DNA of 64,000 bases. It comes from Bidens hawaiensis. Its lineage: Eukaryota > Streptophyta > Magnoliopsida > Asterales > Asteraceae. The notes under the pieces were generated by a model. That model was not told where the DNA came from and did not search any database. It was given only the letters and a program-made list of their open reading frames with translations. The translations under genes and the position numbers were made by a program. The stretch covers positions 186,001 through 250,000 of the forward strand of contig JAIQDT010002062.1 of assembly GCA_021521415.1 (NCBI GenBank). The letters run 5' to 3'. Below are positions 22,600 to 32,148 of this stretch, one piece after another. Position 1 is the first letter of the stretch; each line of letters starts with the position of its first letter.

Positions 22600-22975
22600 T
22601 CTTAACACATTCTCCATTAGGATTTTAAATTATTTTCTAATTCGCTAACTCATTTCTTATAACTAATTCAGCCTAATTCGTTAACCAATTTGTTATCTTT
22701 TATGATCTAGTTCGTTAACTGATTCATTATCTGATCAGCATCTGATTCGTCATTCCAATTCATCATCTGAACTTGACTTAATTCATTATCTGGTTTGCTA
22801 TCCTAGTTAGTTAACCTAATTCGTTATCTTGACGTAATGAACCGGATGAGCTAATTCGTTATCTTCTTCCTTAACGAATCAATGGGCGAATTGCTTCTAA
22901 TTCGTTAGCTCCATGTTAACAAATTACCTCTAATTCGTAAACTTTCTGTTAACGAATTAGGGTTAGGTCAGATAA
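22600..22975. repeat. Slot-1 degenerate repeats of TAATTCGTTA in LTR A1
   Basis: More than fifteen variants of (A/G)ATTCGTTA(A/T)C with spacing of 15-30 bp. They lie about 420-790 bp downstream of the LTR TATA box on the minus strand, hence in the transcribed leader. Confidence 0.8.
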
Positions 22976-23587
22976 TGTCAGAAATATTCTCTGACATTCC
23001 TTTCCTCATACCCGCCGCCTTTTCGTCGCCGTCGTCGTCGGAAAACCACGGGTTCGCCGGAAAAACGTATTTTTGCACCATTTTCCCCGTTTTTCGTCCC
23101 GTTCAATCCAGATCTGATCTAGGGTGACCCCTAAGCTCATCTTAGGTTCGGTTTATACCTGATTCCACCCAGATCTCATGACTTTAACGATTTAAAGGTG
23201 TCGGCTCGTCGTTTCGCAACTAGATCTAACGGGTTTGAGCTCATACAATATCATACTATCATTACCTTGGGTCGGGATCGGTTTTCCTTGGTGATTTCGG
23301 CTAGAGAGAGAGCAAGATGAGAGAGAGCTAAGTGTGTGTTTTGGGAGGTGTATGGAATGTGTGTAAATTAGAATTACTTGGTAATTAATGCTTATATAAT
23401 TATGGATCATGGGCTTAAGCCCATGGTCTTTTCCTCTTTCCTTCATAACCCAAGTCCATAACCCATATCAATTTAACCCAACACTATCCCGAATCATAAT
23501 AACTCATACTTTCATTTATTAACCGAAACTAGAAAAAGGGATGATACAAATTGGTATATACCCAACAAACTTCAACCAATCATTACA

Positions 23588-24749
23588 GAACATACAAATC
23601 TTTTCTTTAAACCATATCATAAGACATTGTATTAAAACATCATTTCTTCCATCTTTAGATGTCAGCCGTTCAATCCATTCCTTGTGCCATCCTCATGCTA
23701 GCTCCTTAAACCTATTTACATGCGTGTATACTAAAAGTCAGCTATGCTGAGTGAGTTCTAGTTAATCAAGCAACATACAATACCGTCACATATCATATAT
23801 ATATACGTACCTGGAGATACATATTCATACTTAACCAGTTACCTTTCTTACATACATACATATTTACTTACATGTATCCGGGGACACATAATAATACCTT
23901 GTCCTTAAATATCCATAAGAGTAACATTACACAACATTCATTACATGAGTATTTACTATAATCCATAGAAGGAACACTATATATTATCCATAGAAGGAAC
24001 AACATGTATTATCCATAGAAGAAACTCTACATATTATCCATAAATGGAACAACATGTACTATCCATAGAAGAAACACTCTATATATTATCCATAGAAGGA
24101 AAAAAGTTTATTATCCATAAAAGAAACATACACTTAATCATATAATATCCATCTAAGGAACACTAATGGGGCCCGCAGTCCTTATCAATGCTGTTACATT
24201 CCACGTCTACGTCCAAAGAAAGTTAGAGGGATTTTCCATCCTAACTTACTATGTCGGACGTAGAACGTACCCACGTAAAAAAGCATACCACATCATAACA
24301 TACATACGCACTGGGCATCCTTATCATTAATCTTCTAACGATCAGCTTCCCTGATAATACGTGCAATATCCGAAGATCGTTCACGTACCGACAAGCATTC
24401 ATTTATATCTTCAATAACTTTCACATAAATCATATATGGCATACACTTATCACTTAAGGTAAGTGTATTAACTAATAACATTGAGTATGCACATAGCGCC
24501 GCAAACATAACAAGGAAATGGGGCTAGAAACTCACCTGTAAGCGATTCCTTTCTGAATTTACGGTAATGCTCTTCTTGAGATGTGCACAGCTAACTGTGT
24601 ATCAATTAGCAAGCATCACTTAACTACTCCTAATTATACCATATTCCAAGGTCATTGTAACCCCTAGCTACAGGAATCCGTGGGCAGCGCCCCTGGCAGC
24701 GAGTTTCTAGGGGCGGCAGCCCCTAGCGGGGTCCAAGGGGCAGAGCCAC
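23588..24749 (-). mobile_element. LTR A4 fragment, minus orientation
   Basis: Matches the 3' half of A-family LTRs: the CTAAAAGTCAGCTATGCTGA block at 23732, a slot-2 minisatellite (23945-24165), the A-motif (24359-24388), ACTTATCACTTAAGGTAAGT dyad near 24450, the splice donor block near 24530 and the GC-rich hairpins (24665-24750). Its outer end is missing because the copia element inserted at 23587; its other end stops at 24749 where plus-oriented LTR A2 begins. Confidence 0.75.
23945..24165. repeat. Slot-2 minisatellite of LTR A4 (TTATCCATAGAAGGAAC)
   Basis: About eight copies at 27-31-bp spacing, each with TATCCATAGAAGGAACA or a close variant. The reverse complement, TGTTCCTTCTATGGATA, is the slot-2 word of LTR A3. 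Confidence 0.85.
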
Positions 24750-25806
24750 TTTAACAAATTGAATCTTCATTTTAAACGTTACCTTTTAAAGATAAAAGGA
24801 TGGTGTACTAAATAGATGGAAATAAATATGGACTTAACATGAAGATGGGCCTAAGGTCTATGGGCTTAGGGGGTATAAATACCTCTTAAACCCTAAATCC
24901 TTTCCATCTCCATCATTCTACATCTTAGCCTCCATCATAAAAAACACACACTTAAGCCAAACACTCTCTACTCTATCCTATTCAACGATCCAAGACAAAC
25001 CGAAGGTAAGAAATCATTTATCTCAGCTGACCCAACATTTTAGAGCCCGACACCGCAGCCCCACTATGCTGTATGATCCGTTTGAATCTAGATCTAGCTT
25101 TATTTGGGTATTTAATTAACCAAAAACGAACTAATGGGCCACCTTAGCTCATATATGAGCACCCCAAAGCTATCTAGGTCATAAAAGATCAAACTCCGGC
25201 CAACCATGGTGGTCAACGGCGGTTGATAGCGCCGGAATCGAAGAAAAACCTTGAAAACACAAATAAGGAAGCTGAACTGAACATACGGGCGTATATGTAT
25301 ATACACCATATATGTATGTGTGGCGTAAAAGCATATACGCCGTATGAGAATATACACCGTATATGTATATGTATATGTATATGCCGTGTAAGTATGCAAC
25401 ACATATATATATATATATATATATGTATGTATATGTATACGCCGTGTAAGTATGCAACGTATATATATATGTATACACCGTGTAAGTATGTAATGTGAAT
25501 GTATGTTTAGCGTGAATGATTTTGGCAACTAAACGAAATATAAACAGCGTATACGTACGTAAACGATATATATGGACTTATATGATATATGAGCTAAAGA
25601 TAAGTAATTAATTAAAAAGGAAATGTAACATTTAAATCGAGAAATGACCTAGAAATATGATATAATTAGAAGTAGTTAAGTGATGCTTGTTAATTGATAC
25701 ACAGTTAGACGTGCACAGCTCAAGAAGAGCATTACCGTAAATCCAGAAAGGAATCATTTTCATGTGAGTTTCTAGCCCCATTTTCTTGTTATGTTTTCGA
25801 GGCTGT
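24750..25806 (+). mobile_element. LTR A2, 5' part, plus orientation
   Basis: Plus-oriented A-family LTR with a TATA box (TATAAATA, 24874-24881), a slot-1 repeat array (25280-25505) and the block GTGAGTTTCTAGCCCC near 25765. It stops within GTTTTCGAGGCTGT at 25806, where E2 inserted. Its 3' part resumes at 42547. The true start is uncertain because A4 abuts it head to head. It is the 5' LTR of the gypsy whose PBS and gag follow at 42884. Confidence 0.7.
25280..25505. repeat. Slot-1 repeats of LTR A2 (GTATACGCCGTGTAAGTATG)
   Basis: Several copies of ATATGTATACGCCGTGTAAG-type units with (TA/GTA)n spacers, about 400 bp downstream of the TATA box. Reading frames here are low-complexity Tyr/Ile repeats and not genes. 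Confidence 0.8.
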
Positions 25807-26330
25807 TGTAACATCTTGATAAAATACTATATTTATTTTTGGGTTAAAATGTCAACATTGAAAATGGAAGCACCCAAAAATAATTTAATTATAAATATGG
25901 TAAAGAAATAATATATATGGATTATATTAATTTACAAGAATTCATATTAAAGAAAATGGAGGAAAGGATTCCATCCCACATGGAAAGGAGGAAAAAAATT
26001 GGAATTCCCTTCCATGTGTATAAATAAGAAAAATAAATTCCATCCCACATGGAAAGTGGGATGTGTTTGGAAGCTTTTTATAAGAGATGGAGTTTCCATA
26101 GTAATATTCTTTTATGCTTAGCATGCACCAAGTGGTCCTAGCAGTGGGTGCGGAGCACCCGACGCTCATGCACACGGGCACGAGCTCGGGCGAGGACGAG
26201 GGCGATGGAGAAGGCAGAGGCGAAGGACGTTGGGCGCAATGTGGCGCTTTGATGGCACACTTTGCACTTCGCATGCTCACATTGACAAGATATAAAAGTT
26301 AAAGGACTAATATGAAAATTCTGGAATTCA

Positions 26331-26683
26331 AGACCCAACGCGATACGTGATGGAATCGAAAGATGACCCATCGATTTACACAACGGGTACATCACATTGC
26401 CCCAGTATGGGCGGTGTCATGATAGGCTATCGGCCGGGCTTTTGGATCATCGAGAAACGCGATGACTAGGTGAAGTAATCGTGACATGTGTCCAGCCACA
26501 TGACGCCACATGGCAGGTCTACTAGGTTACCAATCAGGCCTAGTGGGTGGCCTCGCGATACGCGATGGCCAAACCTAAAGTTCCATCGCGATACGCGATG
26601 GAATATTATATTTAGTGGTGGTTAAGTGCTCCATCGCGATACGCGATGGATCCCTTTTTAACCCATCGCGTATCGCGATGGGT
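26331..26683 (+). repeat. CGCGATACGCGATGG words upstream of the E2 TATA box
   Basis: Six copies, near 26336, 26451, 26553, 26583, 26631 and 26662. The best read CCATCGCGATACGCGATGG. The last, CCCATCGCGTATCGCGATGGG, is a perfect 9-bp inverted repeat around TAT and ends 15 bp before the TATA box. Equivalent copies are in the 3' LTR at 41585-41935. Confidence 0.9.
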
Positions 26684-26697
26684 CATGATTTCGACTC

Positions 26698-26705
26698 TAT
26701 AAATA
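26698..26705 (+). promoter_or_regulatory. TATA box of the E2 5' LTR
   Basis: TATAAATA followed by GGGG; transcription would start near 26730. In the 3' LTR the corresponding site is mutated (TTGTTAATAGGGG near 41946). Confidence 0.75.
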
Positions 26706-28682
26706 GGGGTGTCAGGCTCTGCCTTTTGCATCCCAAATAAAATTCATAACTCACTTTCTCGATAATCGTGCCTCGATCCCGACGTTCCGACGATTCGTTT
26801 CTTGAAGTACGTGCAAGTGTTGAAGCCTTGTTTGTTTGTATTCTCAATTAACTGCCGACAAGTTGAAGTGTTTCCCTTGTCAAGCTTAGGCATTCTCTAT
26901 AAGCCAGCCATACAAGGTAGGGGTACTGCCCGATTAGTTTTTTATATATGGCTTAAACCCTAGTCGGGGGGTATAGTCTATACCTTGATGAGATAGTAAA
27001 GTGAAATATAGTTTTTATAAAGCAAGGGTATAGATAAAATATTACTTGTTTATAATTATAAAGATTTTATATTGTTTCTTAACAAAGAAGAAATTTAGTT
27101 TATACGTGTCACACCCCGAATAGGTAGTTGCGGAAGCGTAATACGGGAATGTAACAGATAATTCTGGTATCAACCACATTGTTTATAAAGAAATTCAACC
27201 AACTAATTTACATCATATTACATTGGTTGGTACTAAGTTTACAAACTAAGTGAAAAACACAAAACCAGTTCTCGGCTTCTTATTCATTACTATGTACTTG
27301 CATCTATTTACAACTTTTCAACTTCAGTTTTTAACACCGAGCACGTAGAAATCAATATACGAGTCAACTACGTCTAGTTGGTGAGTTTCAAGTTTCACGA
27401 GTACGAACGAAAATCAGTATACGAGTTCATAAAGTTCACAGTATGTATGTATGTATGTATGTATGTATGCATGCATGTATGTATGTGTATGATGTTTTTA
27501 TACTAAGCCACAAGTGAAATCAAAACGAGCTAAAACGCATGGCCACCCTTGCCCATGTACTCCTGTTGGCCATTAACAGCCACTTTGCCCCAAGTAAGTA
27601 CTATGTCTAACACCACATAGCAGAATGTAATAAGATTAAATGACAATGTGAAATTGGGTTAACATGTTCCGGCATACCCCTTCGGCCCTGTCAGTTGGGT
27701 TTGTCAAATCAATAGTACTATCCACACGTCACCGGCGCGAAGTTAATCACTTGTTTTTTTGGGGACTTTCAGGTGTTAGTACTTAGATAATTCACATCAT
27801 CAGAAGTTTTCAAGTATATACGTATATGTAAACACGCTTTCCACCCCAAAAGTTCGTAAAACAGTTTAAAAGTGGGGTCATAAAACTCACCTTATCGTAG
27901 TACTGATTGGTTACACTTGTACTATATATAATTCCTCGACTATAGCTCATATCCTATAATCTATATAGTACGGCTAACATTAGTACCGTCTTTAAACTAA
28001 AAAGGGCTGTATAACTAGTCTGGGTGTAGCTGTTACACCCAGAACATGCTAGTAGTCTTAGATTGTGACGTTGTACGTTATGAAATGTTTAAAACCATAT
28101 TTGGCTCACTTGCATCGTTTTTCGTGCCTAGCCAAGTTGATCGTTTACGTGTTTCTGAAATAGGTAAGATCACAGAAACTTAAGTAAACATACTGTTTAA
28201 TAAAATGATTTGATTTATTAAAGAAGTTTAAAGTTTCGGTATCTGGATTGATCGCAGAGTTCGTTTTCGTTTTCATTCGGGTTTGATTATACAAAATGCG
28301 TACAATTCACCCGAAATGTCCAGGAATCTCGTAAAAAGTTCATTTTTATCAAATTCATCCAAAACTATGATATTTGACCACTTTTGATGTTTTGACATAC
28401 CAGTCAGTTTGTTAAACACAAAACTGTCGGCTTCGTTAAAACATATATAATTTAAATCTTCAAATAATCATAACTAGTTATGTAATTACATATAAATTCT
28501 GAGAACTTTTGTAAAAATATTTTCAAAATTTTTATACTTAACTATTTATTTATAAGAATTCATTTTATGCGTTATAATTAACCTATAAATACCCCGTTTA
28601 TGCCAAACAATTCCCGAAAAATCTGATAATTTTTATAGGTGGTAATAATATCATAACACAACCCCTATATAATTCCTAGAAC

Positions 28683-28685
28683 CTA
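28683..28685. repeat. Target-site duplication CTA (Harbinger-like), left copy
   Basis: CTA precedes the left inverted repeat; CTA at 33559-33561 follows the right one. A 3-bp duplication fits the PIF/Harbinger superfamily, although TTA/TAA is the more usual sequence. Confidence 0.7.
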
Positions 28686-28840
28686 GGGGGTGTTTGGTAA
28701 AGGGAATTGAGGGGTGAGAAATGGAATTGGAAAGAATTCTCTTGTTTGTTTATGAAAGAAAGAGGTGAGAAATGGAAATAAACCATTTCCATTTCTCTGA
28801 TTTTGTTTCTCTAAAAAAAGCGGAGAAATGGATTTCTCCC

Positions 28841-28887
28841 CTTGGCAGAACCATCACCGAATTGGAGTGGAAATGAAGGGAAAGCAG
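28841..28887 (+). repeat. Filler copy of helicase exon sequence at the transposon left junction
   Basis: 28841-28859 (CTTGGCAGAACCATCACCG) is identical to 31165-31183 inside helicase exon 1. Directly after it, AATTGGAGT is the inverted form of ACTCCAATT at about 31189-31197. This suggests template switching or filler synthesis during capture. Confidence 0.75.
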
Positions 28888-29076
28888 TGTAACATCCCGA
28901 AATTTCAAGATAATATTAATTATATTACTTAATAATAGAGGGAAAGTTTACTCGGGTTATCAGGAAATAAATAAAAGAATAGGAGTTGGTATGGGTCGGG
29001 CTAGTGTCGGGTAATGGACGTTGGTTATGGATTTGGATTAATTGAGATGGGTTAAATGAGAATGGGATTTCAGGGA

Positions 29077-29084
29077 TATAAATA
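29077..29084 (+). promoter_or_regulatory. TATA box of solo LTR A3
   Basis: GATATAAATACCCC, 190 bp from the LTR start. It could drive transcription rightward toward the captured helicase exons. Confidence 0.7.
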
Positions 29085-29409
29085 CCCCTAAAATCCCAAA
29101 ATATCTTCATTTTCACCAAACTCCCTAACACACACACACCACACACATACCGCCGCCGGACCGAAGGCAGATCCCGGCAGATCCGGCAGACCCGAGTGAG
29201 AGAGAGAGCGATTAGTGGTGATAAGCAAGTAAACGAGATCCAAACAAGCCCAAAAAGGTATGATTCTTGATCTTTGAAGTTTAAAGATCCAAGCTTTTTA
29301 GTGTATAAACGACCAAAAATGGTCGGGTAGCGTAGTGGGTGATATTGAACCATAGCAATGGTGTTAAAATCGCTCAAAATGCCGATCAGAAATTAAAACA
29401 GCGGCTGTC

Positions 29410-29740
29410 TGGGCAACTTCGCCTTCATCTGGGCAACTTCGCCTTCAAAGCGACGAACTTCGCCTGCAAGCTAAGTTCGCCTGATGGCAACTTCGCTGTA
29501 AAGTTAAGTTCGCCTAACTGGTAACTTCGCCTGAGGCCAAGTTCGCCTGATGGCAACTTCGCTGTAAAGTTAAGTTCGCCTAACTGGTAACTTCGCCTGA
29601 GGCCAAGTTCGCCTGATGACAACTTCGCCTGAAGCCAAGTTGGCCTGATGGCAACTTCGCTGTAAAGCTAAGTTCGCCTAAGGTTAACTTCGCTGTAAAG
29701 CTAAGTTCGCCTAAGGTTAACTTCGCCTAGAGCTAAGTTT
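29410..29740. repeat. Slot-1 repeats of LTR A3 (AACTTCGCC / AAGTTCGCC)
   Basis: About twenty alternating AACTTCGC(C/T) and AAGTTCGCC words in 330 bp, arranged as 55-60-bp higher-order units (AAGTTCGCCTGATGGCAACT and so on). The alternation of AACTTCGCC with AAGTTCGCC gives imperfect dyads. It lies in the transcribed leader of the LTR. Confidence 0.9.
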
Positions 29741-30031
29741 GATTAGAAAATAAATTAAAAAACGATAAGTTAAGTAAGCTACTACTAGGCCACCAGATTA
29801 GATCAGGCGAGTATTGATACGTGTAACTTGTACAGTCAGCCGAGCTCGGATAGAGAAGGGATTTACAACTATCAGAAAAAGAAGCAGAATTCAGGTGAGT
29901 TTCTAGCCCCATTTATGTGTTACGTTTTCGGGGCTGTGTGCATACTCAATATGTTTGTTAATACACTTATCCTAAGAGATAAGTGTATGCCTTATATGGA
30001 TAATGTGAAATATATGAATGATTGCTTGATG

Positions 30032-30380
30032 GTACGTGAACGATCTTCGGATATTGCATGTACTGTCAGGTTGCAGCGCTAGGAATAAGGTAAGTATGTT
30101 ATGTATGTTTATGTGTATGAACATGATAGAGATAATAGAAGAAAGAAATGATAACGTATGGTTGTTTGGTTACGAAGAGGGTACCGAGCCCTAGTAATAC
30201 TCGAGGAATGTAGAGCGTAATGCTCTTTATAACGTAAGATATGAAAGTAAGATAATACAAAAGAAAGTAAGAAAGTATGTACGAAAGGATATAATTTTGT
30301 GTGTATGCCGTGTATAGTATATGTGATCGATACGATTGATTGCTTGATGGTACGTGAACTATCTTCGGATATTGCACGTA
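30032..30380 (+). promoter_or_regulatory. Conserved 31-bp A-motif, two copies in LTR A3
   Basis: 30032-30062 and 30350-30380, both preceded by the same ATTGCTTGATG. The core GATCTTCGGATATTGCA is nearly invariant among five copies in three LTRs; only the second A3 copy has one change (CTATCTTCGG). Ends form GTACGTG/CACGTA inverted repeats in the second copy. Confidence 0.75.
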
Positions 30381-30419
30381 TCGTCAAGGGAAGTGACTAG
30401 CTCCTTACATGGATATTAA

Positions 30420-30545
30420 ATAATAAAGTATAGTGTTCCTTTTATGGAAGATATAGTGTTCCTTTTATGGAAGGTATAGTGTTCCTTTTATGGATAGTAA
30501 AGTGTTCCTTCTATGGATAGTATAGTGTTCCTCCTATTGAAATTA
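30420..30545. repeat. Slot-2 repeats of LTR A3 (TAGTGTTCCTTTTATGGA)
   Basis: Five copies at 24-26-bp spacing: TAGTGTTCCTTTTATGGAAG, then TAGTGTTCCTTCTATGGATA and variants. Confidence 0.9.
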
Positions 30546-30989
30546 TATATGGTAGGGTAATGGTAATGGTTCTTTTAATAAATATTACGTGACGATCCTC
30601 CTATGGATATTTATACAAGGTTAAGGTAGTAATATGTGTCTTCGGATACGGGAAGTAATATATGGGAATAGATTGTATGTTGCCTGATTAACTAGAACTC
30701 ACTCAGCGTAGCTGACTTTTAGTATGCACGCAGGTGAGCCGATTACAGAACTAGCAAGAGGATGACGCATGGCATGGATTGAACGGCTGGCATCTGAAGA
30801 TAGAAGTAAAGATGTTTTAAATATAAAGTTTTGTGTTATGGTATCAAAGAAAATATTTAATGTTTTGTAACAAATGATTGATGTTTTATATTCCGCGAAA
30901 AGTTTTAATAAACTCTGATTTGAAGGACTATGTTTATGAGTAAATCCGACGCTAAAGTAGGGCTACCGGGTTCGGGGCCTTACAAGCAG

Positions 30990-31293
30990 AGTAGTCAAAA
31001 ATATCTGATCGGCGGCATACCAGTGGAGTTCCCGTACCCGCCCTACGGCTCTCAGCTGGCTTACATGAGCCGATTAATCGCAACGCTTGATCGGGCGCAG
31101 CACGCCCTGCTTGAATCGCCTACTAGTACCGGCAAGTCATTGTCTCTGCTTTGTTCGGTTCTCGCTTGGCAGAACCATCACCGCTCCAACTCCAATTCTC
31201 TCTATGGCAATGTTACTCACTCCAAACCTCATCCCGAGGATCCGCTTGGTCACGGTGGAGGTTTTCTTCCTGAAGAAATTGATCCATCGCCAG
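30990..31293 (+). pseudogene. FANCJ: FANCJ/BRIP1-type DNA helicase, exon 1 fragment
   Basis: Reads IGGIPVEFPYPPYGSQLA, YMSRLIATLDRAQHALLESP, TSTGKSLSLLCSVLAWQ and, further on, DPLGHGGGFLPEE. It ends at a canonical donor CCAG|GTATTC (31293/31294). This is the Q motif and Walker A region of plant FANCJ-like XPD/RAD3-family helicases, which unwind DNA in crosslink repair. Differences from the family as I recall it: the first Gly of GTGKS is Ser, and about five residues are missing between RAQ and HALL, so ATP binding would probably fail. Only the first tenth or so of the helicase is present. The upstream start is lost. Confidence 0.85.
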
Positions 31294-31621
31294 GTATTCA
31301 GAATTATTGCTTTATGTTGTATGCTAGTAGACTATTCAATCTCATTAGGTAAGGAGGAGATTGAAATTGAATTAGAGTGTTTTTAATCAAAATTACGTCG
31401 TTTTGGTGGCTTAGATGCCTAACAACACCGTATTCACTTTCCCCTTTGTATATACTGCCCTCTATTTTATTTTCTTGTGTTTATATACTGTCCTGCACAT
31501 TGATCATGCTCAACTTAGTTTACTTGTATTTCTCTTTTTATATGTTTTTTTTGGTTAAAAGATATTGCACAGTTGCTTTTATCATTACCAGTTAATGTTT
31601 CTTTCTCTTTATAAATTACAG

Positions 31622-31699
31622 CTAACCTGATGCCTACTCTTTCTGAAACAAACACTGCAAATCACAGAAAAAAAGAGGCGTTGTCATCTACTATGCCAC
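31622..31699 (+). pseudogene. FANCJ: FANCJ-type helicase, exon 2 fragment
   Basis: Between acceptor ATTACAG|CT (31621/31622) and donor CCAC|GTAAGT (31699/31700). The end reads KKRGVVIYYAT, matching the 'IYYA-R-THSQ' helicase motif Ia area when joined to exon 3. An in-frame TGA lies in the middle (SF*NKH). The 328-bp gap before it is the retained intron. Confidence 0.8.
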
Positions 31700-32072
31700 G
31701 TAAGTTATGTTCAACCAGCATATGAGATTGTAGTTTATGTTCTCTATTACACGGAGAAGATTCTCGAGTTTAGTTTTTTTTTCCTGGGCATGCTGATATA
31801 TTTGCACATGAACGCTGCTTATTTGGTTTAGTTGGCTTACTTGATCTGTAGACAAATAGACAAGGCTAATAAGTAGTAGCCATGTAAGTGTAAACATTAA
31901 TTCTAATAATTCATGGTAATAAAAGCAAGAATCATGATTTCCTGTTAAACATAAGAAGGTACATTGTTTGCTTGTAATAAGGGATTAACGCACTTAAAGC
32001 ACTTTCTTACGTTCATATTTATCTTTCTTTATAGAATATTATCTGTGTATTGTTTTTGTATTGGTTATTCAG

Positions 32073-32148
32073 GAGGACACATTCACAGATTAGTCAAGTG
32101 ATCGGGGAGTTTCGGAAAACAAGCTATCACGTGCCTATGGCGGTTTTG
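32073..32148 (+). pseudogene. FANCJ: FANCJ-type helicase, exon 3 fragment
   Basis: Acceptor TTATTCAG|G at 32072/32073 and donor TTTTG|GTTCG at 32148/32149. The reading RTHSQISQVIGEFRKTSY then HVPMAVL continues exon 2 in phase and matches the conserved RTHSQ block. The next helicase exon is not found: 32149-32623 is AT-rich intron-like DNA leading to the Myb/SANT exon. Retained introns show that genomic DNA, not mRNA, was captured. Confidence 0.85.

Larger units (their letters stand above)
21326..23548 (-). mobile_element. Solo LTR A1 (A-family gypsy), minus orientation
   Basis: In plus coordinates it starts TGTAAGGCCCCG and ends GGGATGATACA; these match the reverse complement of LTR A3 ends (CGGGGCCTTACA, TGTAACATCCCG). 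Flanks are AATTA (21321-21325) and AATTG (23549-23553), a 4-of-5 target duplication. No internal region adjoins it, so it is a solo LTR. A minus-strand TATA-like ATTATATAAG is at 23391-23400. It carries both conserved splice donors, two copies of the 31-bp A-motif, GC-rich hairpins and two tandem-repeat slots. Confidence 0.8.
1..23587 (-). mobile_element. Decayed Ty1-copia retrotransposon, split by a Tat gypsy and a solo LTR
   Basis: A minus-strand copia element reads 5' LTR (20973-23587), PBS (20959-20970), leader, gag, protease, integrase, RT and RNase H down to 13943, then 1.45 kb of non-coding DNA to 12494. The Tat element at 2653-12488 has a perfect 5-bp target duplication, so bases 12494 and 2652 were once adjacent. 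The sequence below 2652, including the extra ORF at 1-1509, was therefore contiguous with the copia 3' region. The 3' LTR lies outside the window. That the extra ORF belongs to the element is inferred from this continuity and from the family's usual order. Frameshifts and stops in every domain make it inactive. Confidence 0.75.
20973..23587 (-). repeat. Copia 5' LTR, split by solo LTR A1
   Basis: In plus coordinates it begins TGTAAGTCC at 20973 and ends ATCATTACA at 23587, giving TGTAA/TTACA inverted ends. A1 (21326-23548) interrupts it; without A1 the LTR is about 390 bp. A minus-strand TATA box, CCTATATATAG, is at 21197-21208. The outer end is placed by the inverted terminus and by resumption of unrelated A-family sequence at 23588. 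Confidence 0.65.
25807..27106 (+). repeat. E2 5' LTR, first part
   Basis: Matches 40989-42227 in order, at roughly 85-90% by eye. The 26331-26683 section holds the CGCGATACGCGATGG words. TATAAATA is at 26698-26705, followed by GGGGTGTCAGGCTCTGCC. It is interrupted after ATACG at 27106 by the E3 solo LTR. Confidence 0.85.
28888..30984 (+). mobile_element. Solo LTR A3 (A-family gypsy), plus orientation
   Basis: Starts TGTAACATCCCGAAAT and ends CGGGGCCTTACA, 2097 bp, with a perfect 5-bp target duplication AGCAG (28883-28887 and 30985-30989). It is the best-preserved A LTR here and defines its layout: TATA box (29077-29084), slot-1 repeats (29410-29740), splice donor CAG|GTGAGT at 29894, dyad near 29960, A-motif (30032-30062), second A-motif (30350-30380), slot-2 repeats (30420-30545), block with donor CGCAG|GTGAGC at 30733. 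Reading frames across its right edge into the helicase exon are accidental. Confidence 0.95.

Noticed and set aside
25112..25528. Several overlapping frames of Tyr/Ile/His-rich proteins
   Set aside because: They are translations of the GTATATGTATAC repeat array in LTR A2, present on both strands, with no coding signature.
29410..30545. CRISPR-like direct repeats
   Set aside because: The units are short, variable and inside a plant LTR with its own target duplication; there are no unique spacers of constant length and no cas genes.
30930..31390. An intact small gene beginning in the LTR and encoding the helicase text
   Set aside because: The start lies in solo LTR A3, the frame crosses its target duplication, and only an exon fragment with a damaged Walker A motif follows.
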